A stretch of DNA of 64,000 nucleotides. Origin: an uncultured Haliea sp. GTDB taxonomy: Bacteria; Pseudomonadota; Gammaproteobacteria; Pseudomonadales; Halieaceae. The notes beneath the pieces were generated by a model. The model worked only from the letters and a program-made list of their open reading frames with translations, did no database searches and was not told where the DNA came from. The stretch lies in NCBI GenBank assembly GCA_947258585.1, contig CAMYIZ010000010.1, forward strand, positions 1 to 64,000, in the 5' to 3' direction. A program made the translations under genes and the position numbers. Numbering within the stretch: position 1 is the first letter of the stretch; each line of letters opens with the position of its first letter. Shown piece after piece: positions 7,931 to 17,122 of the stretch.

Positions 7931-8168
7931 TCTCGCCTTGGCTTGAGCGATATAGAACAGGGATTCAATATAACCTTTGAACGAGCCTAAGTTGCCAGCC
8001 AGGATCGAATAAGACATCCGCACAATAATCTGATTTTGTTTAAGCGGCTGTATTGGTATCAATGTACGCCGTCGGAAAACCACCCCACCCACCGAATAGA
8101 TTTTCCATCGTTCCTCGCTACTGATTCTCGCACTATGCCCCGTAACAACACACGGGAGCAGCAGTGCC

Positions 8169-8471
8169 ATGCAACGCCACCTCTGGCTACCTTCTTTTCT
8201 GATCATCGGTTCATTCATCACGCCGATGGCCTTTGCCGATGCAGAGGCCGAGCGTGAGGCACTGGCAAAGATCATCCATGAACTGAATGCTCTTGAACCA
8301 CTGATCAAGCAAGCCGAGGCAAATGCCGATCCGGATGCCCGTGTTCGTTTTCGTTTTGACTGGCTGCGCCAGGACCTGAAGCAAGTCAGGGACGGGGTTC
8401 AGTCACACATCGATGCACCTCGCGCCCAACCACGTTCCTTCCCGCCCCTGCGCGGTGATTACCGTCGCTAG
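8169..8471 (+). CDS. RAQPRD-family ICE protein
   Basis: 100 residues with a cleavable signal peptide (hydrophobic segment ending ...MAFADAEA) and the family hallmark near the C-terminus, here RAQPRS rather than RAQPRD. The rest is helical and charged. It is a periplasmic accessory of the conjugation apparatus of unknown exact role (TIGR01690). It is the first gene of the visible transfer cluster and lies 238 bases beyond the E1-like gene. Confidence 0.85.
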   Translation: MQRHLWLPSFLIIGSFITPMAFADAEAEREALAKIIHELNALEPLIKQAEANADPDARVRFRFDWLRQDLKQVRDGVQSHIDAPRAQPRSFPPLRGDYRR

Positions 8472-8479
8472 GTTGCGCG

Positions 8480-8710
8480 ATGACAGGGGCACAACAAACA
8501 GCTTTCCAGGCCGGTTCCGGTATTACCCCAGCGACGATGCTGACAGCGATCGCGTCGATGGTCCTGGTGCTGGCGTTTGTGTGGGTGATCTGGGTTGCCA
8601 TCGGCACCTTTCGGGCTTGGCAGGAAGGTCAGGCCACGGTCTTCGACCTGACCTGGAGCACCTTGCGGGCAAGCATTGTGTTGATGGTGTTGGGTTTCTA
8701 TTTGCGGTGA
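8480..8710 (+). CDS. ICE small membrane protein, TIGR03758-like
   Basis: 76 residues with two hydrophobic segments (about 22-44 and 60-76) separated by a polar loop FRAWQEGQAT. Position between the RAQPRD protein and the pilin-like protein matches the PFL_4701 family. It starts 8 bases after the previous stop. It is probably an inner-membrane component of the pilus assembly. The specific role is unknown. Confidence 0.8.
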   Translation: MTGAQQTAFQAGSGITPATMLTAIASMVLVLAFVWVIWVAIGTFRAWQEGQATVFDLTWSTLRASIVLMVLGFYLR

Positions 8711-8810
8711 GTGGATCGAGAAAGCCCGGTAAGGGCAAGCGGCGGTGCATCGCAGTGGGATGCGGGGATAGGCCCCATTTTTATCAGCGTTACAGAAGAG
8801 GACATTTCCT

Positions 8811-9188
8811 ATGGGTACATCAACTACACAAAACGGGTTCAGCAAAACGTCCGTTGCCATTCGCAGGCCGCTATTGGCAACGGCCGCGGTGTTTTTTCCA
8901 TTGCCGCTCTGGGCGGCATTGCCGACGCCAGTCGCGCCGAGTACCGCTCCGGGCGCGGGTGACTGGATCGGACTGATCCAGGGCTACATCAAAGACGGTG
9001 GCCTGGTGCTCGGACTCGCTATCGCGGTTCTGGGTTTTCTTTGGATCGCCTATCTGGGCTTCGCCAAATTCAATGAAGCCCGGCAGGGCAAAGCGGAATG
9101 GGCTGAAGTGGGCGTCTTGGGCATCGTTGGTGCCATCGTCCTGATCTTCGCCAGCTATCTGCTGACCGAAGCGGCCGGTGTCATTTGA
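8811..9188 (+). CDS. ICE membrane protein, TIGR03745, pilin-like
   Basis: 125 residues with a long basic N-terminal signal peptide, cleavage after LPLWAA, then two transmembrane helices in the mature part (about 60-80 and 102-120). This size and layout are those of VirB2/TraA-like prepilins, and the family (PFL_4702) sits in this place in the cluster. The preceding gap carries GAGG (8798-8801) about ten bases before the ATG. Likely the conjugative pilus subunit or a pilin-related protein. Confidence 0.8.
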   Translation: MGTSTTQNGFSKTSVAIRRPLLATAAVFFPLPLWAALPTPVAPSTAPGAGDWIGLIQGYIKDGGLVLGLAIAVLGFLWIAYLGFAKFNEARQGKAEWAEVGVLGIVGAIVLIFASYLLTEAAGVI

Positions 9189-9226
9189 TACCTGACATCA
9201 AGAGCAGAAAGTGGCAGGAGGTGTGA

Positions 9227-9607
9227 ATGTCGAAAGACCATGAAATCCTGGCGGACCGGCTCAATGCCGAGCCCGTCATCTTCAAAGGTTCCTCGTCCTC
9301 TGAGCTTGGCATGATTGTGGGGCTGGCCATAGTGATCTGGCTGCCCCTCAGTCTGCTCCTCGCCTGGATGCTCGGTGCCATCACCATGGGTTTCGGTATT
9401 GCCGGTGTCGGCGTGGTCGCCACCGTCGTGGTGATGGCGACCGTATTTCAGCGCATCAAACGTGGGCGGCCTGACGGTTACTACCAGCAATGGATGCGCA
9501 TCCGCCTGCAGTCGACGGGTCTCTATCGCGCGCCCTGGGTATTGCGTACGGGCGCCTGGGATATCGGGAGGACGCCGCATGCGCCGTTACCGTCTCGAAA
9601 TCGATAA
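9227..9607 (+). CDS. ICE transfer protein, TIGR03750, VirB3-like
   Basis: 126 residues. Two adjacent transmembrane helices lie at about 28-50 and 52-70, followed by a basic cytoplasmic tail (FQRIKRGRPDGYYQQWMRIRLQ). This is the layout of VirB3/TraL-type proteins that link the pilin machinery to the VirB4-like ATPase. AGGAGGTG at 9216-9223 gives a strong ribosome-binding site. The last 29 bases overlap the next gene. Confidence 0.8.
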   Translation: MSKDHEILADRLNAEPVIFKGSSSSELGMIVGLAIVIWLPLSLLLAWMLGAITMGFGIAGVGVVATVVVMATVFQRIKRGRPDGYYQQWMRIRLQSTGLYRAPWVLRTGAWDIGRTPHAPLPSRNR

Positions 9608-10256
9608 CGTGCGCGCTCATTTGCGTTCTTTGTGGATCGTCATTGCTCTGCAAGGGCTGATCATCCTCGCGCTCTGGGTCGGCTGGAGTCAGGCGCCTAA
9701 GCAATTGCGAGTCTACGTGCCGCCGGATCTGCGCTCTGGTGCGGTTCTGGCGGTCGAGGAGGTGCCTCCGGCCAATGTGTATGCCTTTGCATTCTACATT
9801 TTCCAGCAACTCAATCGTTGGCCCGACAACGGTGCAACGGACTACGGCAGCGCGATTTTCCGCATCTCACCCTATCTGACCCCGCGCTATCGCAATGATC
9901 TGATCGCCGACATGGAGCTCAAAGCTCGCCGCGGCGAATTGACCTACCGGGTACGCGGTGTTCATGAAGTGCCAGGGCACGGTTATGAAGAGCGTCGCGT
10001 CGATGTGCTGTCACCCGATGTCTGGGTCGTCTGGCTGGATCTCGACCTGTTGGAGTCAGTAAAAGGCATGACCGTGAAGCAAACCACGATTCGCTACCCA
10101 ATTCGCGTGGTGCGCCAGGCCATCGACCCGGAATCGAATCCCTGGGGTCTGGCGCTCGATGGGTACGCCAGTGATGGCCCGCGTCGATTGACCGATGCCG
10201 AGCTGGCTGAACCCGGCGTGACTGGCGCCACTACAAATAAGGAATCATCCCAATGA
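9579..10256 (+). CDS. ICE protein TIGR03746, VirB8/TraE-like
   Basis: 225 residues from ATG 9579, inside the end of the previous gene. I chose this start over an upstream in-frame one because the family begins MRRYRLEIDN. One N-terminal transmembrane helix (about 18-37) is followed by a periplasmic domain containing NVYAFAFYIFQQLNRWP. The topology resembles VirB8/TraE assembly factors of the inner-membrane core complex. It ends in an ATGA overlap with the next gene. Confidence 0.85.
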   Translation: MRRYRLEIDNVRAHLRSLWIVIALQGLIILALWVGWSQAPKQLRVYVPPDLRSGAVLAVEEVPPANVYAFAFYIFQQLNRWPDNGATDYGSAIFRISPYLTPRYRNDLIADMELKARRGELTYRVRGVHEVPGHGYEERRVDVLSPDVWVVWLDLDLLESVKGMTVKQTTIRYPIRVVRQAIDPESNPWGLALDGYASDGPRRLTDAELAEPGVTGATTNKESSQ

Positions 10257-11059
10257 ATCCCCGTCATTTCGTCGCGCCAGTGAGGTGGATCGTCTTGCTC
10301 GGTTTCTGCATTCCGCTGCTGTCCTTTGCACAAGTCGATGCAGCATCAAATGCGCCTGAACGTGTGGTCTGGAACAAAACGCCCATCGCGATTCCGTTGG
10401 TCGTCGGCGAAGAACGTCTGGTGCATTTCCCAGACTCGGTAAGTATCGGTCTGCCGCAGTCACTGACAGCGCAGCTGCGCAGCCAAAGCATAAACGGCAC
10501 CCTGTACCTATTGGCCAGAGAGCCATTCGACACCACCCGCATCATGGTGCGATCGGAAACCGAGGGGCCGCTGTATGTCCTCGATGTGTCAGCAGAACCT
10601 GCCGAGGCCGACAGTCACACACTACCCGATGTACAGATACTGCTGGATTCGGAACCGGGCACGGATGCTGCCGAGTCGCTATCTAACACCCAATCCCTGT
10701 CCTGGGGCTATACCGCACTCACTCGCTATGCCGCGCAACAACTCTACGCACCCGCACGACTAATTCCTCGTCAGCCCGGTGTGGTCGCCATTCCCGTTAG
10801 CGCCGAACCGGTCGAGCTGGTGCATGGCGCACGGATCGAAGCGGTCCCCGTCGCCGCCTGGAAGGCGGGTTTACGTTATGTCACCGCCGTCAAGTTGACC
10901 AATCGAACCCAAAGGCCGGTGGTGCTGGATCCACGAGAACTGCGCGGGGCCTGGTTAGCAGCAACGTTTCAGCACAACCGCTTGCTACCTGCGGGCGATG
11001 AAGCCGATACCACCGCGATCTATCTGATCTCGGATCGGCCATTCGATGTGGCGCTTTGA
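10253..11059 (+). CDS. ICE protein TIGR03749, TraK/VirB9-like
   Basis: 268 residues with an N-terminal signal peptide (to about residue 27, ...LSFAQVDA) and a periplasmic beta-rich region including VVGEERLVHFPDSVSIGLP. The C-terminal TNRTQRPVVLDPRELRGAW motif is typical of the PFL_4704 family. By position and topology it corresponds to the VirB9/TraK outer-membrane core component. The start overlaps the previous stop by four bases. Confidence 0.85.
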   Translation: MNPRHFVAPVRWIVLLGFCIPLLSFAQVDAASNAPERVVWNKTPIAIPLVVGEERLVHFPDSVSIGLPQSLTAQLRSQSINGTLYLLAREPFDTTRIMVRSETEGPLYVLDVSAEPAEADSHTLPDVQILLDSEPGTDAAESLSNTQSLSWGYTALTRYAAQQLYAPARLIPRQPGVVAIPVSAEPVELVHGARIEAVPVAAWKAGLRYVTAVKLTNRTQRPVVLDPRELRGAWLAATFQHNRLLPAGDEADTTAIYLISDRPFDVAL

Positions 11060-11080
11060 GAGAGGAGTGGAATCTACCCC

Positions 11081-12517
11081 ATGTCGATGGTCACCAGTAA
11101 TCGCTTATTACCTCTGCTTGCCGGCTCCGTTGTCTTGATGGCGGCGCTGGTTGCCGTGAAGTCCTGCTCGCCGGATGAAGAGCAGGCTCAAGTCTTGGAG
11201 GCGGTGCCGCAGGCGCCGAAACCGGATGCCGATTCGCCGGCAGACACCATCAAGACGCTGACCGCCAATGTCAGCGCCATGACCTCGGAGCTGAATGCCC
11301 TGCGTCGGGACAACTCGGCGCTCAAACAAGAAAACCGCGAGTTGATCGAGGACCGCAAACAGATCGAAAACAACGTGCTGACCCGAGTGCAGCAATCCCT
11401 GGCAGCCAAACGAACCGACACAGCTTCGCCGGAGACGACCTCCGCTATCGCGGCCTTGACCGCCAGGGTGGACTCCCTGACTAACCGCTACGGCCAGTCG
11501 GCAAAACCTTCATCGGCTGTGGGTTCTGATATCCCCGTCGGGCTCGGGCTAGATGGTGTCAGCGCACCCTCTGCGAATTCAGAGTCGCTGGTGTGGGTCA
11601 ATCCTTTGGAGCTCTCGACATCGCCCGGCGAGGACAAAGAGACGCTGCTCAACCGCTTCAGTCGCACCGGTCGCAACGCGCTCGACAGCGCGGGTCCGCC
11701 GGTGCAATCGTTGGTTGCCAAAGGCTCTGATGCCCTCAACAGCACACTGCCGGTCTACACGGTGCCTCGCAATGCCACCCTGATTGGTTCCACCGGCATG
11801 ACTGCCCTGGTCGGCAGGGTGCCTATTCAGGGGCAGGTGCGAGACCCCATGCCATTCAAGGTGATTACCGGTAAGGAAAACCTGGCCGCCAATGGCCTAC
11901 GCATTCCGGGCATCGAAGGCATGATCTGGAGCGGCACCGCGATCGGCGACTGGACCCTCTCCTGTGTGACCGGAAAATTGGAATCGGTGACCTTCGTGTT
12001 CGAGGACGGCACCATTCAGACTCTCTCCAGTGATGACAATCAACGGAGTGGTTCCAGTGGAAACAGCGCAGGGGGAGGCGATAACCGGCCGCTCGGCTGG
12101 ATTTCCGATGCGCGCGGTATTCCCTGTATCACGGGCGAACGCAAGACCAACGCACCTGCCTTCCTTACTCAGCGTATCGGCGTGATGGCGCTTGAAGCGG
12201 CGGGCGAAGCGGCCGCGCAGGCGGAAACCACCACCCTGATCAACGATGCCGGTACGGCAACGAGCGTCGTTTCCGGAGAGACCGGCAAATATGTGTTGGG
12301 CAAAACCCTGAGCGGCGGCAGCGAGGAAGTGGCCCAGTGGCTGCGGGAGCGCCAGGCGCAGAGTTTCGATGCGGTCTTTGTCCCCGCCGGCGTCGAGCTG
12401 GCAATCCACGTCGATCACGAAATTCCCATCGATTTCCATTCCAATGGCAGGAAACTTCATCATGACGCGAATCTATTCCAACATGCGACGACTACCACTG
12501 GTTCTGGTTTGGACTAG
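11081..12517 (+). CDS. ICE protein TIGR03752, TraB/VirB10-like
   Basis: 478 residues. One N-terminal transmembrane helix (about 8-26) is followed by a coiled-coil stretch (about 55-110: TLTANVSAMTSELNAL and onward) and a periplasmic domain with VYTVPRNATLIGSTGMTALVGRVP, the VirB10/TraB-like core motif. This protein spans the envelope and couples inner- and outer-membrane parts of the channel. Its 3' end overlaps the next gene by about 56 bases in another frame. Confidence 0.88.
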   Translation: MSMVTSNRLLPLLAGSVVLMAALVAVKSCSPDEEQAQVLEAVPQAPKPDADSPADTIKTLTANVSAMTSELNALRRDNSALKQENRELIEDRKQIENNVLTRVQQSLAAKRTDTASPETTSAIAALTARVDSLTNRYGQSAKPSSAVGSDIPVGLGLDGVSAPSANSESLVWVNPLELSTSPGEDKETLLNRFSRTGRNALDSAGPPVQSLVAKGSDALNSTLPVYTVPRNATLIGSTGMTALVGRVPIQGQVRDPMPFKVITGKENLAANGLRIPGIEGMIWSGTAIGDWTLSCVTGKLESVTFVFEDGTIQTLSSDDNQRSGSSGNSAGGGDNRPLGWISDARGIPCITGERKTNAPAFLTQRIGVMALEAAGEAAAQAETTTLINDAGTATSVVSGETGKYVLGKTLSGGSEEVAQWLRERQAQSFDAVFVPAGVELAIHVDHEIPIDFHSNGRKLHHDANLFQHATTTTGSGLD

Positions 12518-12908
12518 CCTGTTGATGGTCGGCTGCGCGAGCACCAAAGAGACGGTGTTGCCCCAGGACGGCCCGACTATGAAGTCCATTTACGACCAGC
12601 ACATGGTGGACGTTCAAAAGCCCGACCATCGTCGCGTGATCGGTGGTCAGCCGTTACCGCAATCGGGTATCGAGCACTACCGCGGCTTCGTGCGGGAAGC
12701 GGCCAACGAGATCGATACCGTATTTCCCCGCCTGCCCAACCCCACGCTGGTGATGTACATCTTTCCTCACCTGTCGGGGAGTGAGCGCACCCCGATACCG
12801 GGTTATGTGACCACCTTTCCCCTCTATGAAACGGTGGAGTACGCCCTGCCCGGGGAAGTGTCCGGCGAGATGCCGTCTGACAATAGTCAGTCACCATCAG
12901 GCCAGTAG
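12462..12908 (+). CDS. ICE lipoprotein TIGR03751, TraV-like
   Basis: 148 residues from ATG 12462 (a second ATG at 12483 is also good). A lipoprotein signal peptide ends in the lipobox LMVGC, so the mature protein is anchored by its N-terminal cysteine in the outer membrane. The C-terminal half contains PNPTLVMYIFPHLSG. It corresponds to TraV/VirB7-type lipoproteins that stabilise the outer core. The start lies within the previous gene. Confidence 0.85.
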   Translation: MTRIYSNMRRLPLVLVWTSLLMVGCASTKETVLPQDGPTMKSIYDQHMVDVQKPDHRRVIGGQPLPQSGIEHYRGFVREAANEIDTVFPRLPNPTLVMYIFPHLSGSERTPIPGYVTTFPLYETVEYALPGEVSGEMPSDNSQSPSGQ

Positions 12909-12916
12909 GGGTACCC

Positions 12917-15637
12917 ATGGCAATCAATCAACCCGAAAACTCGGATGCATCCCCGCTCACTAACGCGACTATCAAGCGGCACTACGACCGCCCACCGTCG
13001 TTTACCGACCTGTTGCCCTGGATGGAATACATCCCTGAGTGCAAAGCCTTTGTGTTGGAGGACGGTGTCAGCCTGGGGGCGCTGTTCGAAGTCACCCCGG
13101 TCGGCTGTGAAGCACGCACGCCGGCGTTTATGGCGCAGCTGCGAGATACCATCCAGACCGCGATCAATGAGGCTATTCCTGAACGCGACGATGCGCCCTG
13201 GGTATTACAGGTCTATGTGCAGGATGAACCACGGCTCAATCAGTTCGACGCCTTACTGGCCCGTTATCCGATGCCGAAAGTTCGCGCATCTGACTATTCA
13301 CAATACTATCAGGCCGTGATGTCGGCGCATTTGCAGGCGATCTCCCGCCCGGGCGGCTTGTTTGACGATACCACGGTCACGGGTTCGCGCTGGCAGGGCC
13401 AGCAGCGTCGGATTCGGGTGGTGCTCTACCGGCGTTTGAAGCACAACGGCAAAACTCCGGCAGCCATCGAGGTGGAGGAGGCGCTCAATGATGTGGCGAC
13501 TAAATGGATTGCCGCTCTCGCTTCGGCAGGGATCCATATCCAGCGTGCGGATGGCAAGGCGTTTTATCACTGGATGCTGAGCTGGTTTAACCCCAAGCCA
13601 GCATTTGCCGAGGGAAGCCCAGACTCGTTGCTGCAGATGGCGCCCTATCCGGGCGACGACGATTTACCCTTTGGTTACGACTTTGCGGAACAATTGACGC
13701 TGTCGATGCCGCGTTCTGATGAGGCAACGGCGAGCTGGCACTTCGATAATTTGCCGCACACGGTCGTGACGATTCAAAACTTACGGCGGGCGCCGGACAT
13801 CGGCCACTTCACGGCGGAGCGCCAGGCGGGGGATCAGGTGTTCTCGCTCTTTGATCGCCTGCCTGAGCACACCATCATGGCAATAACGCTCACGCTGAAA
13901 CCACAGGACACCACCCGTAATCACATCGCGCAAATCAAACGTGCCTCGGTAGGCGATTCTGCGGAGGCGTCGATCACCCGAGAAGACGCAGAGCAAGTGG
14001 AACGGGAGATGGCGCAGGGTAACAAGCTCTATCCTGTCAGCCTGGCTTTCTATGTGCGCGGCGAGAATCAAAAGTCCCTGCGTCACAATTTGAATCGCCT
14101 CAACGCGCTGCTCCTTCCGAATGGATTGCAACCGATCACCCAGGAAGCAGACTTGCTGGCGCTTGATAGCTACATCCGCAACCTGCCCATGGCCTATGAC
14201 GCGGAGCTGGATAAATCGCGGCGCCGTTCGCGGCTGATTTTCTCTCGCCATATTGCCAATCTGTTGCCGTTCTATGGCCGTTCGCGGGGAACTGGTCATC
14301 CGGGGCTGGTGTTCTATAACCGCGGTGCCGAGCCGCTGGTGTTCGACCCCTTGCATCGGGAGGATCGTAAGAAGAACGCTCACATGCTGATCCTGGGGCC
14401 AACGGGTGCAGGCAAGTCGGCACTGCTGGTGTATCTGCTGCAACAGATGATGGCGCGCCACCGCCCTCGTATTTTTATTATCGAAGCGGGCGCGTCGTTT
14501 TCCCTGCTGGGGCAGCATTTTGCGCACCATGGCTTGTCGGTCAACCAGATTACGTTGAACCCGAATGTCGATGTGAGTCTGCCACCGTTTGCCGATGCAC
14601 TTCGCCTGCTTGATCGGCGCCATGCCCTGAATCCGCTCGATGCCGATGACCCCTCGTTGGAGGAGACGCTGGACGAAGACGATGAGATCGAAGACGAGGG
14701 CGGCGGGCGCGATATTCTCGGTGAAATGGAAATCGCCGCGCGCATCATGATTACCGGTGGCGATGAGCGCGAGGATGCGCGCTTGACCCGTGCCGACCGG
14801 CTACTGATTCGCAATGCCATATTCCTTGCTGCGAAAACCGTGAAAGAGGCCGGCAATACCCAGGTGGTTACCCAGGACGTGGTCGATGCTTTTCAGGCCA
14901 TCGCCACCAACAAGGAATTACCCGAGCACCGGCGCAATCGCGCGCTGGAAATGGGCGATGGTATGGCGTTGTTCTGCTCGGGTCTTGCCGGTCATTTCTT
15001 TAACCGACCGGGGCAGTCCTGGCCGGAGGCCGATGTCACCATTCTCGAAATGGGCATGCTGGCCCGGGAGGGCTACGAGGACCAACTGACTGTCGCTTAC
15101 CTGTCGATGATGAGCCACATCAACGATCTGGTGGAACGCCACCAGCACGATGACAGGCCCACGCTGGTAGTCACCGACGAGGGTCACATCATCACCACCA
15201 ATCCACTGCTGGCGCGTTACGTGGTCAAGATCACTAAGATGTGGCGCAAGCTCGGTGCCTGGTTCTGGATCGCCACCCAGAATCTGGAGGACTTCCCGGA
15301 CGCCAGCCGCAAGATGCTCAATATGATGGAATGGTGGCTGTGCCTGGTGATGCCGAAAGAGGAAGTTGAGCAAATCGCTCGCTTCAAGGATCTGAATGAT
15401 GAACAGCGTAACCTTTTACTCTCGGCTCGCAAGGAGCCGGGTAAATACGTGGAGGGCGTTGTGCTGGCCGACAAGGTTGAGGCGTTATTCCGCAATGTAC
15501 CACCTGCCTTATCGCTGGCATTGGCCATGACTGAAAAGCACGAGAAGGCCGAGCGCGCCGCCATTATGCGTGAAAAGCATTGCTCAGAGCTCGAAGCCGT
15601 TTATGAGGTTGCAAGACGGATTGAGCAGTCGCGGTAG
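12917..15637 (+). CDS. Conjugative transfer ATPase, TraC/VirB4 family
   Basis: 906 residues, normal for the PFL_4706 family (TIGR03744). Walker A GPTGAGKSALL lies near residues 494-504 and Walker B LVVTDEGHII near 750. A glutamate/aspartate-rich insert (SLEETLDEDDEIEDEG) lies between them. The N-terminal half is the VirB4-type recruitment domain. This cytoplasmic ATPase powers pilus assembly and substrate transfer. A minus-strand gene follows, which breaks the otherwise continuous cluster. Confidence 0.93.
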   Translation: MAINQPENSDASPLTNATIKRHYDRPPSFTDLLPWMEYIPECKAFVLEDGVSLGALFEVTPVGCEARTPAFMAQLRDTIQTAINEAIPERDDAPWVLQVYVQDEPRLNQFDALLARYPMPKVRASDYSQYYQAVMSAHLQAISRPGGLFDDTTVTGSRWQGQQRRIRVVLYRRLKHNGKTPAAIEVEEALNDVATKWIAALASAGIHIQRADGKAFYHWMLSWFNPKPAFAEGSPDSLLQMAPYPGDDDLPFGYDFAEQLTLSMPRSDEATASWHFDNLPHTVVTIQNLRRAPDIGHFTAERQAGDQVFSLFDRLPEHTIMAITLTLKPQDTTRNHIAQIKRASVGDSAEASITREDAEQVEREMAQGNKLYPVSLAFYVRGENQKSLRHNLNRLNALLLPNGLQPITQEADLLALDSYIRNLPMAYDAELDKSRRRSRLIFSRHIANLLPFYGRSRGTGHPGLVFYNRGAEPLVFDPLHREDRKKNAHMLILGPTGAGKSALLVYLLQQMMARHRPRIFIIEAGASFSLLGQHFAHHGLSVNQITLNPNVDVSLPPFADALRLLDRRHALNPLDADDPSLEETLDEDDEIEDEGGGRDILGEMEIAARIMITGGDEREDARLTRADRLLIRNAIFLAAKTVKEAGNTQVVTQDVVDAFQAIATNKELPEHRRNRALEMGDGMALFCSGLAGHFFNRPGQSWPEADVTILEMGMLAREGYEDQLTVAYLSMMSHINDLVERHQHDDRPTLVVTDEGHIITTNPLLARYVVKITKMWRKLGAWFWIATQNLEDFPDASRKMLNMMEWWLCLVMPKEEVEQIARFKDLNDEQRNLLLSARKEPGKYVEGVVLADKVEALFRNVPPALSLALAMTEKHEKAERAAIMREKHCSELEAVYEVARRIEQSR

Positions 15638-15656
15638 TCTTATTCAGGCTGGCGGT

Positions 15657-16496
15657 TCAGCGCAGCTGTACCACGCCACGGCAGGCCGGAAACGTTGCAC
15701 ATCCCCAAAACTTATTGCCCGCATTTTTTCCATTTTTGGTGGTACGAAGCACCATCTCGCTACCGCACTTCGGGCACTGTTTTGGACTTTGGTGTGTGGC
15801 CGAGGGAGTGGTTGATGGCGTGGTGAGTGGCGTGGTGGAGGGCGTGACTGGAGATGCGACAGCCTGCTTCTGACGCAGATGACGGACGTGTTGGCGGTTG
15901 GTGCTCAGCCCGCGCTGCAATCGCAGCTGCTCGATCTGTCTGATCACGGCATCGATGTCGGCCTGACTCAGTACCACCTCGCGCTTTGCTTTAATGTGAC
16001 GAATATAGCCACCGGCATAGGTCACGTTATCGGGCATCTCAGTCCTGAACGTAGAGTCACCGACAAACACCACCAGCGAGTGAATGGCGGAAGCCGGAAT
16101 ATCCAACAGGGCTTCAAGCGTTTTGACGTGTTTGTAGTTCTGATTCAGCGGGTTTTGAAACTTGTTGGTGTGCTTATAGATCTTCTGCGTCCAGGTCTTC
16201 TGGTTGGCCGAGCCGAATATCCACCCCTTCATGTTTTTGGTTTCAATTACGAACACCCCGTAACGTGACACGATGATATGGTCGATCTGCGTCGTGCCAT
16301 CCTCTGCCTGTAAGGTCACATCCTTGATCAGGTGGTACTCGTCATTGGGGAGAAATAGCCGAGCGGCTGTATTCACCAAGAACTCACCGGTAATCCCTTT
16401 GAACCAGGGCGATTTGAGAATCCCGGCTAGGATGGCCAGTGGAATGAGATACCACAGCGCGCCGTAGACTTGCTGGATGATGGGGCTGAAGTCCAT
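15657..16496 (-). CDS. NERD-domain nuclease with topoisomerase Zn finger
   Basis: 279 residues from ATG 16496; upstream in-frame codons lack family features. A transmembrane helix at about 12-27 precedes a NERD (nuclease-related) domain: GITGEF at 34-39, Asp72 in TQIDHIIVS, Glu85 and Lys87 in VIETKN, which form the nuclease-like D...ExK core. After a threonine/proline linker made of STTP-like repeats comes a CPKCGSEM...CATFPAC zinc finger of the topoisomerase C-terminal type. It lies on the opposite strand inside the transfer cluster, in the place where other ICEs often carry thiol-disulfide genes. It is probably a cargo gene, perhaps for DNA restriction or processing at the membrane. Confidence 0.85.
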   Translation of the reverse strand: MDFSPIIQQVYGALWYLIPLAILAGILKSPWFKGITGEFLVNTAARLFLPNDEYHLIKDVTLQAEDGTTQIDHIIVSRYGVFVIETKNMKGWIFGSANQKTWTQKIYKHTNKFQNPLNQNYKHVKTLEALLDIPASAIHSLVVFVGDSTFRTEMPDNVTYAGGYIRHIKAKREVVLSQADIDAVIRQIEQLRLQRGLSTNRQHVRHLRQKQAVASPVTPSTTPLTTPSTTPSATHQSPKQCPKCGSEMVLRTTKNGKNAGNKFWGCATFPACRGVVQLR

Positions 16497-16618
16497 TTCC
16501 GTATTTTGTTTCCAAAGTCGATTTCCCTTGATTATAAAAACGCTGTTGTTTCTGTTCCAGAAACTTCGACCGCTTCTGTCTGAATAAACCGTGTTTCCCA
16601 AATCCGTAATCGCTCAGG

Positions 16619-17122
16619 ATGGTGACTTTCTCAAATCCCTCCCGGGTTGGACGATCGTCAGTGAATGTCGCAAAGGCTCAATACATAATCTCGTTGCTGC
16701 TAACAGGAACACTCTGTGCGTCTGTGCAAGCCAGCGAGATTGCCATCGAGCAGACCATTGAGCAGGCCCCGACGATCGAGGCGTTCACCGATTCGAGTCT
16801 TCAGATTGTTTCTGGAAATGGCCATGCGACCGTCTACCTGATCGATCGGATACACAAACTACAGGAAGAACTTTCCATTGACCTGCCAGCGGATCCAGAG
16901 TCCGCCAAAGCGCTGGCCCTGCAACGATTCCAGCGGATGGACACTCAGCTCAGCAGAGAACTGGAAAACGCAGCCAAAGGCTTGGTGCAGGCAACGCAGT
17001 ACGGTATCGATCGCTACCCGGCCATTGTCTTTGACGGCCAGGCCGTGGTGTATGGCCTTACAGACATTCCCGCTGCAACCCAGCTTTATCAGCGGTGGCA
17101 AGCAGAGAGCGCAGCACAATGA
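16619..17122 (+). CDS. ICE protein TIGR03757
   Basis: 167 residues from ATG 16619; a GTG at 16661 would give a more standard signal peptide. The hydrophobic signal (IISLLLTGTLCASVQA) leads to a periplasmic domain ending VQATQYGIDRYPAIVFDGQAVVYG, typical of the PFL_4709 family (TrbC/TraW-type, thioredoxin-like C-terminus). It overlaps the next start by four bases. Likely a periplasmic pilus-assembly factor. Confidence 0.85.
   Translation: MVTFSNPSRVGRSSVNVAKAQYIISLLLTGTLCASVQASEIAIEQTIEQAPTIEAFTDSSLQIVSGNGHATVYLIDRIHKLQEELSIDLPADPESAKALALQRFQRMDTQLSRELENAAKGLVQATQYGIDRYPAIVFDGQAVVYGLTDIPAATQLYQRWQAESAAQ

Noticed and set aside
8070..8098. Third copy of the ECF-like promoter before the transfer cluster (CGAATA at 8093-8098)
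   Set aside because: The -10-like CGAATA is present but the TTTCCGGTTTTC box is not; the match is likely chance.
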